Shown: piece after piece, positions 6,774 to 14,282 of the stretch
Position numbering within the stretch: position 1 is the stretch's first letter
Layout of the letters: the number at the start of each line of letters is the position of its first letter
Assembly (NCBI GenBank): GCA_002342025.1
Contig: DDPD01000017.1
Span: forward strand, 1-19,682
Source: Moraxellaceae bacterium UBA2477
GTDB taxonomy: Bacteria; Pseudomonadota; Gammaproteobacteria; Pseudomonadales; Moraxellaceae
Direction of reading: 5' to 3'
DNA: 19,682 nt
Made by a program: the position numbers and the translations under genes
Notes under the pieces: generated by a model
Seen by the model: only the letters and a program-made list of their open reading frames with translations
The model's database searches: none
Told to the model about the DNA's origin: nothing

Positions 6774-8675
6774 ATGTACATAAGACTGACGTCACTTCGA
6801 CTTTTTGCGCTTACGACGACACTGGTCGCCTTGCTTTCGGCCTGCGGTGCCAGCGAAAGCAGTTCTTCGGCCTCCGCAGGACAGGCTCGTCAGCGCGGGG
6901 ACCTTCCGTTGGGCACAGCGGAGGGTGTGAAACCTGCTTCCTGTTCGAAGCAAAGTAACGAAGGCGGTCAGGTCTATCGCGTGGAGATTCCTTCCCGTGT
7001 AGATGGCGAGAGTATCGTCTTCCAAGTGTTTGAGCCGGACACCTTAAATTGTGTCGAAAAACATGCGTTGATTTTAGAAGGACATGGATATTCAGGCTCG
7101 CGTAAAAAGGACAAGTCTGGAGCCCAGTCGCCCTTGTCTTTTGGCGCCCCTGTCGCTGATTTAACGAAAGCGGGTTACGCCGTCATCAGTATTGATCAAC
7201 GCGGTCACGGCGAGTCCGGCGGCACGGTGCGTGTAATGGATCCGGCCTATGAGGGCCAAGATCTGGTAGCGATTGTTGACTGGGCAGAACAGCACCTCGA
7301 CTTCCTGAAATATCGCGACGGCAATTTATTGCTCGGTGGTATTGGTGGTAGCTACGGTGGTGGCTATCAGATGTTGCTCTGGGAGACCGATCCCAGCCAG
7401 CGCATGGATGCCATGGTGCCGGAAATTACTTGGAATGATCTGCCTTACAGTCTGAACCCCGGCAATGTCGTGAAGAGCTATTGGGCACTGTTTTTGGCTG
7501 GTGCTGGCGATGCCAATACGCAAGGCCGCCAGGACCCCTTTATTCGTGCCACATTGCTTGATGGTGTGGCAACAGGCGTTTTCCCGGCCGATGCGTTGCC
7601 GCAGTTTGCCGCGCATTCCCCCGCGTATTTTTGTGGTCAGGGCTATAGCGATATGAAGGGTGTCACTGCCGATGGCTCAAGTTATGTGCTGGCGCCATTG
7701 GCTACCAACGTGCCATTAACTTCTGGTGTCTTCTCCATCAGCCGCTCGCCGCTGAAGCGCTTCCAAAAGGTGGACGCATTGATTTTCCAGGGTATGCGTG
7801 ATCACTTGTTTAACTTCAACGAGGCCTATCACAACTACCAATGCTTGCAGCGGGGTGGCGGCGATGTCCGTTTGCTGAGTTACGAAACCGGTCATGGTGC
7901 GTTGTCGCCTGATGTTGGATTGCTGTCACAAGCGATTCAGATTCAAGGCTTGCCCCTGAGTCGCAACTGCGGTCCTGTCGATGCGACAGCGGCGACTCTG
8001 GCTTGGTTCAACGAGAAACTATTGGGCAAGGGCAGTGCGGATGCGGCTATCCCATCGGGTAAAAATGTTTGCTTGTCGCTTACGCAAAAGGATGCCGTTG
8101 CGGTGCCTCAAGTTACTGTCGGTGGCACAGAGCTGCCAGTTGCTATGCCGGGTGGATTACCCGTTCCAGTAACCTTGGCGCAGTTGGCACCCACCATCGT
8201 GCCGTTGACCAGCGTAGCCGAGGGAACCAATGTGCTTGCAGGTATTCCGCGACTTAAGGTCAAAGTCAGTCGAGGTGCGGAAGCGCTGGACGCTTTGTGT
8301 CAAAAGGCTCAAGAGCCATTACTTCGTCTCGGAAGCTGCGATAGCACGCTGTTCGTCGGTCTTGGCGTCATTACGGCGTCGGCCAGCGGAAAAATTCCGG
8401 TGGTTCCTGATCTGATTGACAACCAAGTCATGCCGTTGCGTGGCTTTGGCGACTTTACGGTTGATTTGGTGGGTGTGGCAGAGCGCCTTCACGCCGGTGA
8501 TCAATTAGTCTTGCTGGTCTACGGCAACAGTCCGACTTTTGTGGCCACTAGCTCGCGCGACCTCAGCACGGCGGTAGTAACCATAAGTGGTACGGTAGAG
8601 CTACCTTTGCTGGGTGACTTGCCCAGTCTCACCATGCCTTCGTCTGGTGGTGGACTGCCTATTCCTGCGCCCTAA
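6774..8675 (+). CDS. Secreted lipoprotein alpha/beta hydrolase, CocE/S15-like
   Basis: Lipoprotein of 633 residues from ATG 6774; the upstream in-frame ATG 6690 would put 28 residues before the signal peptide. The lipobox LLSAC puts the lipidated Cys at 24, followed by a Ser-rich linker. The alpha/beta hydrolase core (about 60-425) has IDQRGHGESGG, a nucleophile elbow GGIGGSYGGGYQ (Ser193), and likely acid and base Asp343 (QGMRDHLF) and His374 (ETGHG). The GGSYGG elbow resembles CocE and X-Pro dipeptidyl-peptidase (S15) enzymes. The C-terminal part (about 470-633) is beta-rich and contains LHAGDQLVLLVYGNSPTF, reminiscent of the jelly-roll domain of that group. Apart from Cys24 there are eight cysteines (57, 93, 287, 357, 399, 433, 509, 522), consistent with disulphides outside the cytoplasm. 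Substrate, whether ester or peptide, is unknown. It stands between gacS and cysM with a terminator downstream. Confidence 0.8.
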   Translation: MYIRLTSLRLFALTTTLVALLSACGASESSSSASAGQARQRGDLPLGTAEGVKPASCSKQSNEGGQVYRVEIPSRVDGESIVFQVFEPDTLNCVEKHALILEGHGYSGSRKKDKSGAQSPLSFGAPVADLTKAGYAVISIDQRGHGESGGTVRVMDPAYEGQDLVAIVDWAEQHLDFLKYRDGNLLLGGIGGSYGGGYQMLLWETDPSQRMDAMVPEITWNDLPYSLNPGNVVKSYWALFLAGAGDANTQGRQDPFIRATLLDGVATGVFPADALPQFAAHSPAYFCGQGYSDMKGVTADGSSYVLAPLATNVPLTSGVFSISRSPLKRFQKVDALIFQGMRDHLFNFNEAYHNYQCLQRGGGDVRLLSYETGHGALSPDVGLLSQAIQIQGLPLSRNCGPVDATAATLAWFNEKLLGKGSADAAIPSGKNVCLSLTQKDAVAVPQVTVGGTELPVAMPGGLPVPVTLAQLAPTIVPLTSVAEGTNVLAGIPRLKVKVSRGAEALDALCQKAQEPLLRLGSCDSTLFVGLGVITASASGKIPVVPDLIDNQVMPLRGFGDFTVDLVGVAERLHAGDQLVLLVYGNSPTFVATSSRDLSTAVVTISGTVELPLLGDLPSLTMPSSGGGLPIPAP

Positions 8676-8705
8676 ACGTTAGCGATACACCGGTACGCGG
8701 TTGCT

Positions 8706-8746
8706 AAGCGCTCGCTGGCCATTTGGTCAGCGGGCGCTTTGTCTTT
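8706..8746 (+). terminator. Intrinsic terminator after the lipoprotein hydrolase
   Basis: A 15-bp stem pairs AAGCGCTCGCTGGCC (8706-8720) with GGTCAGCGGGCGCTT (8725-8739) with only two G-T pairs, around an ATTT loop. It is followed by TTGTCTTT. The T-tract is interrupted but the stem is long and GC-rich. Confidence 0.8.
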
Positions 8747-8751
8747 ACAAT
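8723..8751 (+). promoter_or_regulatory. Candidate promoter of the cysM operon, overlapping the terminator
   Basis: TACAAT (8746-8751) matches the -10 consensus at five of six positions. TTGGTC (8723-8728) lies 17 bases upstream and matches the -35 at three of six. The start codon of cysM is 29 bases further on. If real, the promoter is built into the right arm of the upstream terminator. Confidence 0.4.
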
Positions 8752-8780
8752 CCTCCATCACATTCTGGAGCCTGCGCGCG

Positions 8781-9701
8781 ATGAGCGATTATTCCGGTTC
8801 GACCCCTAGCTATCCGACTATTGCCGACACGGTCGGCAATACGCCGTTGGTGCGCTTGCAGCGCTTGCCCGGCAATACCAGCAATACGATTTTGGTCAAG
8901 CTTGAGGGCAACAATCCGGCCGGCTCAGTGAAGGACCGCCCAGCGTTGTCGATGATCGAGCAGGCCGAGCGGCGCGGCGATATCAAGCCCGGCGATACGC
9001 TGATCGAGGCGACATCTGGTAATACCGGAATTGCGTTGGCCATGGCAGCCGCGATCAAAGGCTACAAGATGAAGCTGATCATGCCCGCAAACCAGAGCCA
9101 GGAGCGTAAAGACGCCATGGCTGCTTACGGTGCTGAGCTGATCTCGGTGAGCAAAGACGAGGGCATGGAAGGGGCGCGCGACCTCGCCATGCGGATGCAA
9201 AGTGAAGGGCAGGGCGTGGTGCTGAATCAGTTCGGTAACCTCGACAATCCGCTCGCTCACTATGTGGGTACGGGGCCGGAGATTTGGCAGCAGACGCAGG
9301 GCACGGTCACGCATTTTGTCAGCTCCATGGGGACCACGGGCACCATCATGGGGACGTCGCGCTTCCTGAAAGAACAAAATCCGGCGGTGCAGATCGTGGG
9401 CTTACAACCCTGCGAGGGCTCCGCCATTCCCGGTATCCGGCGCTGGCCCGAGGCCTATTTGCCCACGATTTTTGACCGCTCCCGCGTGGATTGGGTCATG
9501 GACATTGCTCAGCCCGAAGCGGAAGCGACGATGCGTCGTCTGGCGCGGGAAGAGGGCATTTTCTGCGGGGTGTCTTCGGGTGGATCGGTGTGGGCGGCGC
9601 TCGAGCTGTCAAAGCAGCTGGAGAATGCCGTTATTGTGGCTATCGTTTGTGATCGCGGTGATCGCTATCTGTCTACCGGCGTGTACGCGGAGCCCACATG
9701 A
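8781..9701 (+). CDS. cysM: Cysteine synthase B (O-acetylserine sulfhydrylase B)
   Basis: PLP enzyme of 306 residues that makes cysteine (or S-sulfocysteine from thiosulfate) from O-acetylserine. Lys51 in NNPAGSVKDRPALSM is the Schiff-base lysine. The phosphate-loop motif SGNTG (79-83) and the C-terminal GVSSGG complete the cofactor site. The wording NPAGSVKDR, rather than the NPxxSVKxR with aromatic or Cys variants of CysK, together with MPANQSQERKDAMAAYGAEL, points to CysM. I start at ATG 8781, where GGAG (8767-8770) is upstream and the family N-terminus begins; the longer frame from 8739 begins inside the terminator. The stop codon overlaps the ATG of the exonuclease gene (ATGA). The Pseudomonas gene order near gacS, rlmD and relA supports the call. 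Confidence 0.93.
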   Translation: MSDYSGSTPSYPTIADTVGNTPLVRLQRLPGNTSNTILVKLEGNNPAGSVKDRPALSMIEQAERRGDIKPGDTLIEATSGNTGIALAMAAAIKGYKMKLIMPANQSQERKDAMAAYGAELISVSKDEGMEGARDLAMRMQSEGQGVVLNQFGNLDNPLAHYVGTGPEIWQQTQGTVTHFVSSMGTTGTIMGTSRFLKEQNPAVQIVGLQPCEGSAIPGIRRWPEAYLPTIFDRSRVDWVMDIAQPEAEATMRRLAREEGIFCGVSSGGSVWAALELSKQLENAVIVAIVCDRGDRYLSTGVYAEPT

Positions 9702-10525
9702 ATACCTTGGTGTTTGATATTGAAACGGTGCCCGACATCGCTGGCGGCCGTCGCCTCTATGGCTTAGAGGGGCTTGATGACGCAGCAGCCGGTGAGGCGC
9801 TGTTTAAGCTGCGTCGACAGGAAACCGGCGGCTCCGATTTCATCCGTCACTCGCTGCAGCGCGTGGTCTGCATTTCTGCGGTTTTGCGTTCGCGCGATGG
9901 CGTGAAAGTCTGGTCGCTGGGCGACGAATCGGAAAGCGAAGCGCAGATCATCAAGCGGTTTTTCGATGGTCTGGAGAAGACGCAACCGACGCTGGTGTCG
10001 TGGAATGGCAGCGGTTTCGATCTGCCGGTGCTGCATTATCGCGCGCTGATCAACGGCATTCAGGCGCCGAGCTACTGGGATCAGGGCGAGCACAACCGTG
10101 ACGCCAAGTTCAATAATTACCTTGGCCGCTTCCATTCGCGCCATACCGATTTGATGGACCTGTTGGCCGGCTATCAAGCGCGTGCGGTGCAGCCGTTGGA
10201 TCAAGTCGCGACCTTGCTGGGTTTTCCGGGCAAGGCCGGCATGGACGGCAGCCAAGTCTGGCCGACGTTTCTGGCGGGCGAGCTGAGCAAGATTCGTCAG
10301 TATTGCGAGACTGATGTGCTGAACACGTGGTTGGTTTGGCTGCGCTTCCAATTCATGCGCGGCCAGCTGGATCGTGCCGGGCTGGATACGGAGCTGGGCT
10401 TAGTGCGCGAACTCCTGCAAAGCTCCACGATGCCTCATTTGCAAGCCTTTTTGGCGGACTGGGATGCGGCGCAAGCGGCCTTGCCCAGCCTCGGTCTGCC
10501 CTTGAATCACCCCATTAACTCCTGA
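9698..10525 (+). CDS. Predicted 3'-5' exonuclease, PolB-like DnaQ superfamily
   Basis: 275-residue protein with the three exonuclease motifs of the DnaQ-like fold. Exo I is FDIET with Asp7 and Glu9. Exo II is VSWNGSGFDLPVL with Asn103 and Asp108. Exo III is QYCETDVLNTW with Tyr202 and Asp206. It matches the stand-alone PolB-type exonuclease domain family (DNA_pol_B_exo2, PF10108), which carries no polymerase domain. All metal-binding residues are intact, so it should be active. Whether it acts on DNA or RNA is not known for the family as I recall it. Its ATG overlaps the TGA of cysM by four bases (ATGA), implying translational coupling. The rlmD start lies 48 bases downstream across a small hairpin. 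I do not recall this gene from the E. coli cluster. Confidence 0.85.
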   Translation: MNTLVFDIETVPDIAGGRRLYGLEGLDDAAAGEALFKLRRQETGGSDFIRHSLQRVVCISAVLRSRDGVKVWSLGDESESEAQIIKRFFDGLEKTQPTLVSWNGSGFDLPVLHYRALINGIQAPSYWDQGEHNRDAKFNNYLGRFHSRHTDLMDLLAGYQARAVQPLDQVATLLGFPGKAGMDGSQVWPTFLAGELSKIRQYCETDVLNTWLVWLRFQFMRGQLDRAGLDTELGLVRELLQSSTMPHLQAFLADWDAAQAALPSLGLPLNHPINS

Positions 10526-10530
10526 TGTGA

Positions 10531-10558
10531 CGGGCCATTTGCCCGCTCCTTATTTGTC
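10531..10558 (+). terminator. Weak hairpin between the exonuclease gene and rlmD
   Basis: CGGGC (10531-10535) pairs with GCCCG (10541-10545) around CATTT, followed by CTCCTTATTTGTC. The stem is only five pairs and the T-run is broken, so at most this attenuates read-through into rlmD. Confidence 0.3.
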
Positions 10559-10573
10559 TATTTAGAGTCTGTT

Positions 10574-11953
10574 ATGGCCCGATCCAACAAGCGTGAAAAA
10601 CTGCGAGCCATGCCGCCCGTTGAACTGACCATCGACCGCCTCAGTCATGAAGGCCGCGGCATTGCCCATCGTGACGATGGCAAGATTGTCTTTGTTGATG
10701 GCGCTTTGCCTGGCGAACAGATCACGGCACAGGTCACGTTTACGCACAAGAAATACGATGAAGCCACGGTGCTCAGCGTGCAGTCGCCGTCAGCGCAGCG
10801 GGTAACGCCGCCCTGCGCGCATTTCGGCGTCTGTGGCGGCTGCTCGCTGCAGCACATGGATCCGGCCGCGCAGATTGCCTTTAAGCAGAATGTATTGGTC
10901 GATCATCTCCAGCACTTTGGCGGCATCAAGCCGCAGACTTGGCTGCCGCCACTGACCTCGCCAGATCACTCCTATCGCCGGAAGGCGCGCCTGGGCGTGC
11001 GCTTTGTCATTAAGAAGGACAAGCTGCTGGTGGGCTTCCGCGAGCGTCAGGCCAGTTATTTAGCCGATCTCGATGCCTGTTTTGTCATGGACCCGCGCCT
11101 GGGCCAGAGCATCACGCCGCTGAAGCAGCTCATTGCCGGTCTGGCCGCGCGTGATCATATCGCCCAAGTTGAAGTGGCCGCAGGAGACGAGCTAGATGGC
11201 CTGCCCTCGGTGGCGCTGATCTTCCGTAATCTCGTGGAACTGGTACCGGCGGATGCGCAGGCGCTCATAGACTTCTGCGCCGAGCGCAACTGGCAGTGCT
11301 ATTTGCAGCCGGGCAACTACGACACCGTGCGGCGCATCTGGCCGGTCGAGGGCACGGATCGCCTGCATTACCAGTTGCTCGACTTCGTGGCTCCTACGGG
11401 AAAAGGCCTGACCATGGCCTTCCACCCCAACGATTTCACTCAGGTCAACGCCGGTATCAACCAGCGCATGGTGAAGTTGGCACTGGACTTGCTCGACCCG
11501 CAGCCAACAGAGCGTGTGCTCGACCTGTTCTGCGGCCTTGGCAACTTCACGCTGCCGCTGGCCACACGGGCTCGCGAAGTCGTTGGCGTCGAGGGTGTGG
11601 ATGCCATGGTGCATCGCGGTTACGAGAATGCGCGTGCCAACGGATTGGGCAATGTATCGTTCTATGCACAGGACCTGACCAAGGATTTTTCCGAGCAGCC
11701 ATGGGCGAGCCTGGGTTTTGACAAGATTCTGATTGATCCGCCGCGCAGTGGCGCGCTGGAAGTGATTCCGCATCTGGCGCGCTTCGGCGCCCAGCGTGTC
11801 GTGTATGTGTCATGCAACCCGGCTACGCTGGCGCGCGATGCCGGCGAGATGGACAAGGCCGGCTATGATCTCTTGCAAGCGGGTGTGATGGACATGTTCA
11901 CGCACACCACGCATGTGGAGTCGATTGCTGTATTTGAAAAGCGCGGTATTTGA
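10574..11953 (+). CDS. rlmD: 23S rRNA (uracil-1939-C5)-methyltransferase RlmD
   Basis: SAM-dependent enzyme of 459 residues that makes m5U1939 in 23S rRNA. An N-terminal TRAM domain (about 14-72) precedes the four cysteines that hold a [4Fe-4S] cluster: Cys81, Cys87 and Cys90 in CAHFGVCGGC, and Cys169. The methyltransferase domain has the SAM motif LDLFCGLGNFTL (316-327), DPPRSG (388-393) and the catalytic Cys414 in VYVSCNPATLARD. Length and motifs match RlmD (formerly RumA). The neighbour relA is conserved in both E. coli and Pseudomonas. The ribosome binding site is poor (AGAG at 10564-10567), and an internal ATG at 10610 would remove only a basic N-terminal tail. The stop codon lies in the second copy of a 16-bp tandem duplication. 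Confidence 0.94.
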   Translation: MARSNKREKLRAMPPVELTIDRLSHEGRGIAHRDDGKIVFVDGALPGEQITAQVTFTHKKYDEATVLSVQSPSAQRVTPPCAHFGVCGGCSLQHMDPAAQIAFKQNVLVDHLQHFGGIKPQTWLPPLTSPDHSYRRKARLGVRFVIKKDKLLVGFRERQASYLADLDACFVMDPRLGQSITPLKQLIAGLAARDHIAQVEVAAGDELDGLPSVALIFRNLVELVPADAQALIDFCAERNWQCYLQPGNYDTVRRIWPVEGTDRLHYQLLDFVAPTGKGLTMAFHPNDFTQVNAGINQRMVKLALDLLDPQPTERVLDLFCGLGNFTLPLATRAREVVGVEGVDAMVHRGYENARANGLGNVSFYAQDLTKDFSEQPWASLGFDKILIDPPRSGALEVIPHLARFGAQRVVYVSCNPATLARDAGEMDKAGYDLLQAGVMDMFTHTTHVESIAVFEKRGI

Positions 11954-11962
11954 AAAACGCGC
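11931..11962 (+). repeat. 16-bp tandem duplication across the rlmD stop codon
   Basis: TATTTGAAAAGCGCGG (11931-11946) is followed directly by TATTTGAAAAACGCGC (11947-11962), 14 of 16 bases identical. Because 16 is not a multiple of three, the second copy is read one base out of phase and supplies the TGA stop (11951-11953). It looks like a replication-slippage duplication. Confidence 0.6.
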
Positions 11963-12008
11963 ATAAGCGCCCCATTAAGGTGCAGAGCGTTTAGCTAGGG
12001 CGAGCAAC

Positions 12009-14282
12009 ATGGTAAAGGTCCGCGCAGATTATCCCACGCGAGATGACGGCAGCGTTGATCTCGCGGTGTGGCTGTCTCGAATTGAAGATCAGGTGGAGCT
12101 GCATGAGCCCGCCGAGCTTCTGCGCGCCTGCCAGTTTGCCGAGCAGCTCGATCGCGAAAATCTCGCCAAGCACAATGTCTGGATGACGCGTACGTCGAGC
12201 TTCCTGACCGGTCTGGCCATGGCCGATATCCTCGCCGAGCTCAATCTCGATCAGGATTCACTGATGGCGGCGGTGCTTTATCGTGCCGTGCGTGAGGGCA
12301 AGGTCACGCTCAAACGCATCGAGAAAGACTTCGGTGAAGACATCTCGATGCTGATCGATGGCGTGCTGCGCATGGCAGCCATTAGCCGTCTGATCAACCC
12401 GGACCATCGTACCGTTGGCACCGAAGAGCAGCAGCTCGACAACATCCGCAAGATGTTGGTGGCCATGATCGACGATGTGCGTGTGCCGTTAATTAAGCTC
12501 GCCGAACGTACCTTCGCCATCCGTGAGCTGAAGGAGGCCAGCGACGAGCGCAAACGCCGCGTGGCTCGGGAAATCTTCGACATCTATGCACCGCTGGCGC
12601 ATCGCCTCGGCATCGGCCATATCAAGTGGGAGCTGGAGGATCTGTCGTTCCGCTATCTGGAACCGGAGGCCTACAAGCAGATTGCCAGCCTGCTCGACGA
12701 GAAGCGCCTGGATCGCGACGTCTATATTCAGCAAATTATTAAAACGCTGCATGACAATCTCGAACGCATGGGTATGGGCGTGATTGAAGTCAGTGGGCGC
12801 GCCAAGCACATCTACTCCATTTGGCGAAAGATGCAGCGCAAAGGCATTGGCTTCCATGAGGTGTATGACGTGCGTGCCGTGCGTGTGCTGTTGCCGGAAA
12901 TCCGTGACTGCTATGCCGCGCTGGGTGTGGTGCATTCGCTGTGGAAGCATATTCCGCGCGAGTTCGACGACTACATCGCGACGCCAAAAGAGAATGGCTA
13001 TCGCTCCCTGCATACGGCGGTTATTGGGCCTTCGGGTAAGCCCATTGAAGTGCAGATCCGCACCCACGGTATGCATCAGGAAGCCGAGCTCGGTGTTTGC
13101 GCGCACTGGACGTACAAAGAAGGAAGGTCGTCTAAGTCTGATGCCCGCTACGAGAATAAGATTGCTTGGCTGCGGCAAGTGCTGGAGTGGCAAGACGATA
13201 TTGGCGATCAGCGTCTCGATGATATGGCGGTGCATTTCAACGAAGCCATTCACGATGAGCGCATCTACGTGTTTACCCGTGATGGTCATGTCATTGACCT
13301 TCAGGCCGGCGCGACGCCGCTCGACTTTGCTTATCACATTCACACCGAAGTCGGGCATGGCTGCCGAGGCGCGAAAGTTAACGGCCGCATTGTGCCGATG
13401 ACCTACAAGTTACAGACCGGCGAGCAGGTCGATATCATGACCCAACGCGGCGGAACGCCAAGCCGCGACTGGATGAACCCGACACTGGGCTATCTCGGCA
13501 CAGGTCGAGCGCTGGCTAAAGTCCGGCATTGGTTTAAGCAGCAAGACCGTGAAGGCAACTTGGCCGAAGGTCGGGTATTGCTGGAGCGCGAGCTCAGTCG
13601 CTTAGGGATGTCGCTCTCCAAAAGTGAGCTGGAGCGCATTGCGCCACGCTTTAATGTACGCACGGGCGATGATGTGCTGGTCGGCTTGGGTGGCGGCGAC
13701 TTGCCGCTGGCGCGTATCACGCATGCCCTGACCGATGGCCTAGATCAAACCGCCCAACAAGAGCTTGCGTTACCCGAGCTCACGCTGCGCCCCGCACGCA
13801 AGAACGATACGAGTTCAGCCATTACGATTGAGGGCGTGGGTAACTTGCTCACGCAGATCGCCGGTTGCTGTAAGCCAGTGCCGGGTGAGCCTATTGTGGG
13901 CTTTGTGACCCATACGCGCGGCGTCAGCATTCATGCTCGGGCCTGCCCTGAATACCTGCGACTGGCTCAGGATGAGCCGGCTCGGACGGTCGATGTACAG
14001 TGGCAGGCACGGGAAAGCGGTGCCTATCCGGTGGATATCTTGGTGCGTGCTTGGGATCGTACCGGCTTGCTGCGCGACATCACGGCGGTGCTGGCGAATG
14101 AGCAGGTTAACGTCACGGGTGTGCAGACGCAGTCCGACAAGCAGGATGGCACCGCGACTATGCGTTTAACGCTAGAGGTGCCGGGGCTGTCGAAACTCTC
14201 GCGCGTGCTAACACGCATTGAGCAGCTGCCCAATATCATGGAGGCTCGACGCCTCACGGAACATCGCAGCGGTGGCCTTTGA
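12009..14282 (+). CDS. relA: GTP pyrophosphokinase RelA, (p)ppGpp synthetase
   Basis: 757-residue stringent-response synthetase that makes (p)ppGpp from ATP and GTP/GDP on ribosomes holding uncharged tRNA. The N-terminal hydrolase domain is degenerate: where SpoT has the HD metal pair, this protein reads AAVLYRAVREG (Tyr91-Arg92), so it should lack hydrolase activity, as in RelA. The synthetase domain has HEVYDVRAVRVLL (Asp287), ATPKENGYRSLHTAV and IEVQIRTHGMHQEAELG. A TGS domain follows (IYVFTRDGHVIDLQAGATPLDF, from about 419), then a conserved cysteine region with AGCCKPVPGEPIVGF, and a C-terminal ACT/RRM domain (about 673-752). AGGG (11997-12000) precedes the ATG. The stop TGA shares a base with the ATG of mazG. 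A separate SpoT is expected elsewhere in the genome. Confidence 0.95.
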   Translation: MVKVRADYPTRDDGSVDLAVWLSRIEDQVELHEPAELLRACQFAEQLDRENLAKHNVWMTRTSSFLTGLAMADILAELNLDQDSLMAAVLYRAVREGKVTLKRIEKDFGEDISMLIDGVLRMAAISRLINPDHRTVGTEEQQLDNIRKMLVAMIDDVRVPLIKLAERTFAIRELKEASDERKRRVAREIFDIYAPLAHRLGIGHIKWELEDLSFRYLEPEAYKQIASLLDEKRLDRDVYIQQIIKTLHDNLERMGMGVIEVSGRAKHIYSIWRKMQRKGIGFHEVYDVRAVRVLLPEIRDCYAALGVVHSLWKHIPREFDDYIATPKENGYRSLHTAVIGPSGKPIEVQIRTHGMHQEAELGVCAHWTYKEGRSSKSDARYENKIAWLRQVLEWQDDIGDQRLDDMAVHFNEAIHDERIYVFTRDGHVIDLQAGATPLDFAYHIHTEVGHGCRGAKVNGRIVPMTYKLQTGEQVDIMTQRGGTPSRDWMNPTLGYLGTGRALAKVRHWFKQQDREGNLAEGRVLLERELSRLGMSLSKSELERIAPRFNVRTGDDVLVGLGGGDLPLARITHALTDGLDQTAQQELALPELTLRPARKNDTSSAITIEGVGNLLTQIAGCCKPVPGEPIVGFVTHTRGVSIHARACPEYLRLAQDEPARTVDVQWQARESGAYPVDILVRAWDRTGLLRDITAVLANEQVNVTGVQTQSDKQDGTATMRLTLEVPGLSKLSRVLTRIEQLPNIMEARRLTEHRSGGL

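Noticed and set aside
11192..11773. 193-codon minus-strand frame opposite rlmD, and similar frames opposite cysM and the exonuclease gene
   Set aside because: All lie fully within convincing genes and show no family resemblance or independent expression signals.
12489..13358. 289-codon open frame on the minus strand opposite relA
   Set aside because: It is wholly antisense to the well-supported relA coding sequence, has no recognisable domain, and is the kind of shadow frame that arises opposite GC-rich genes.
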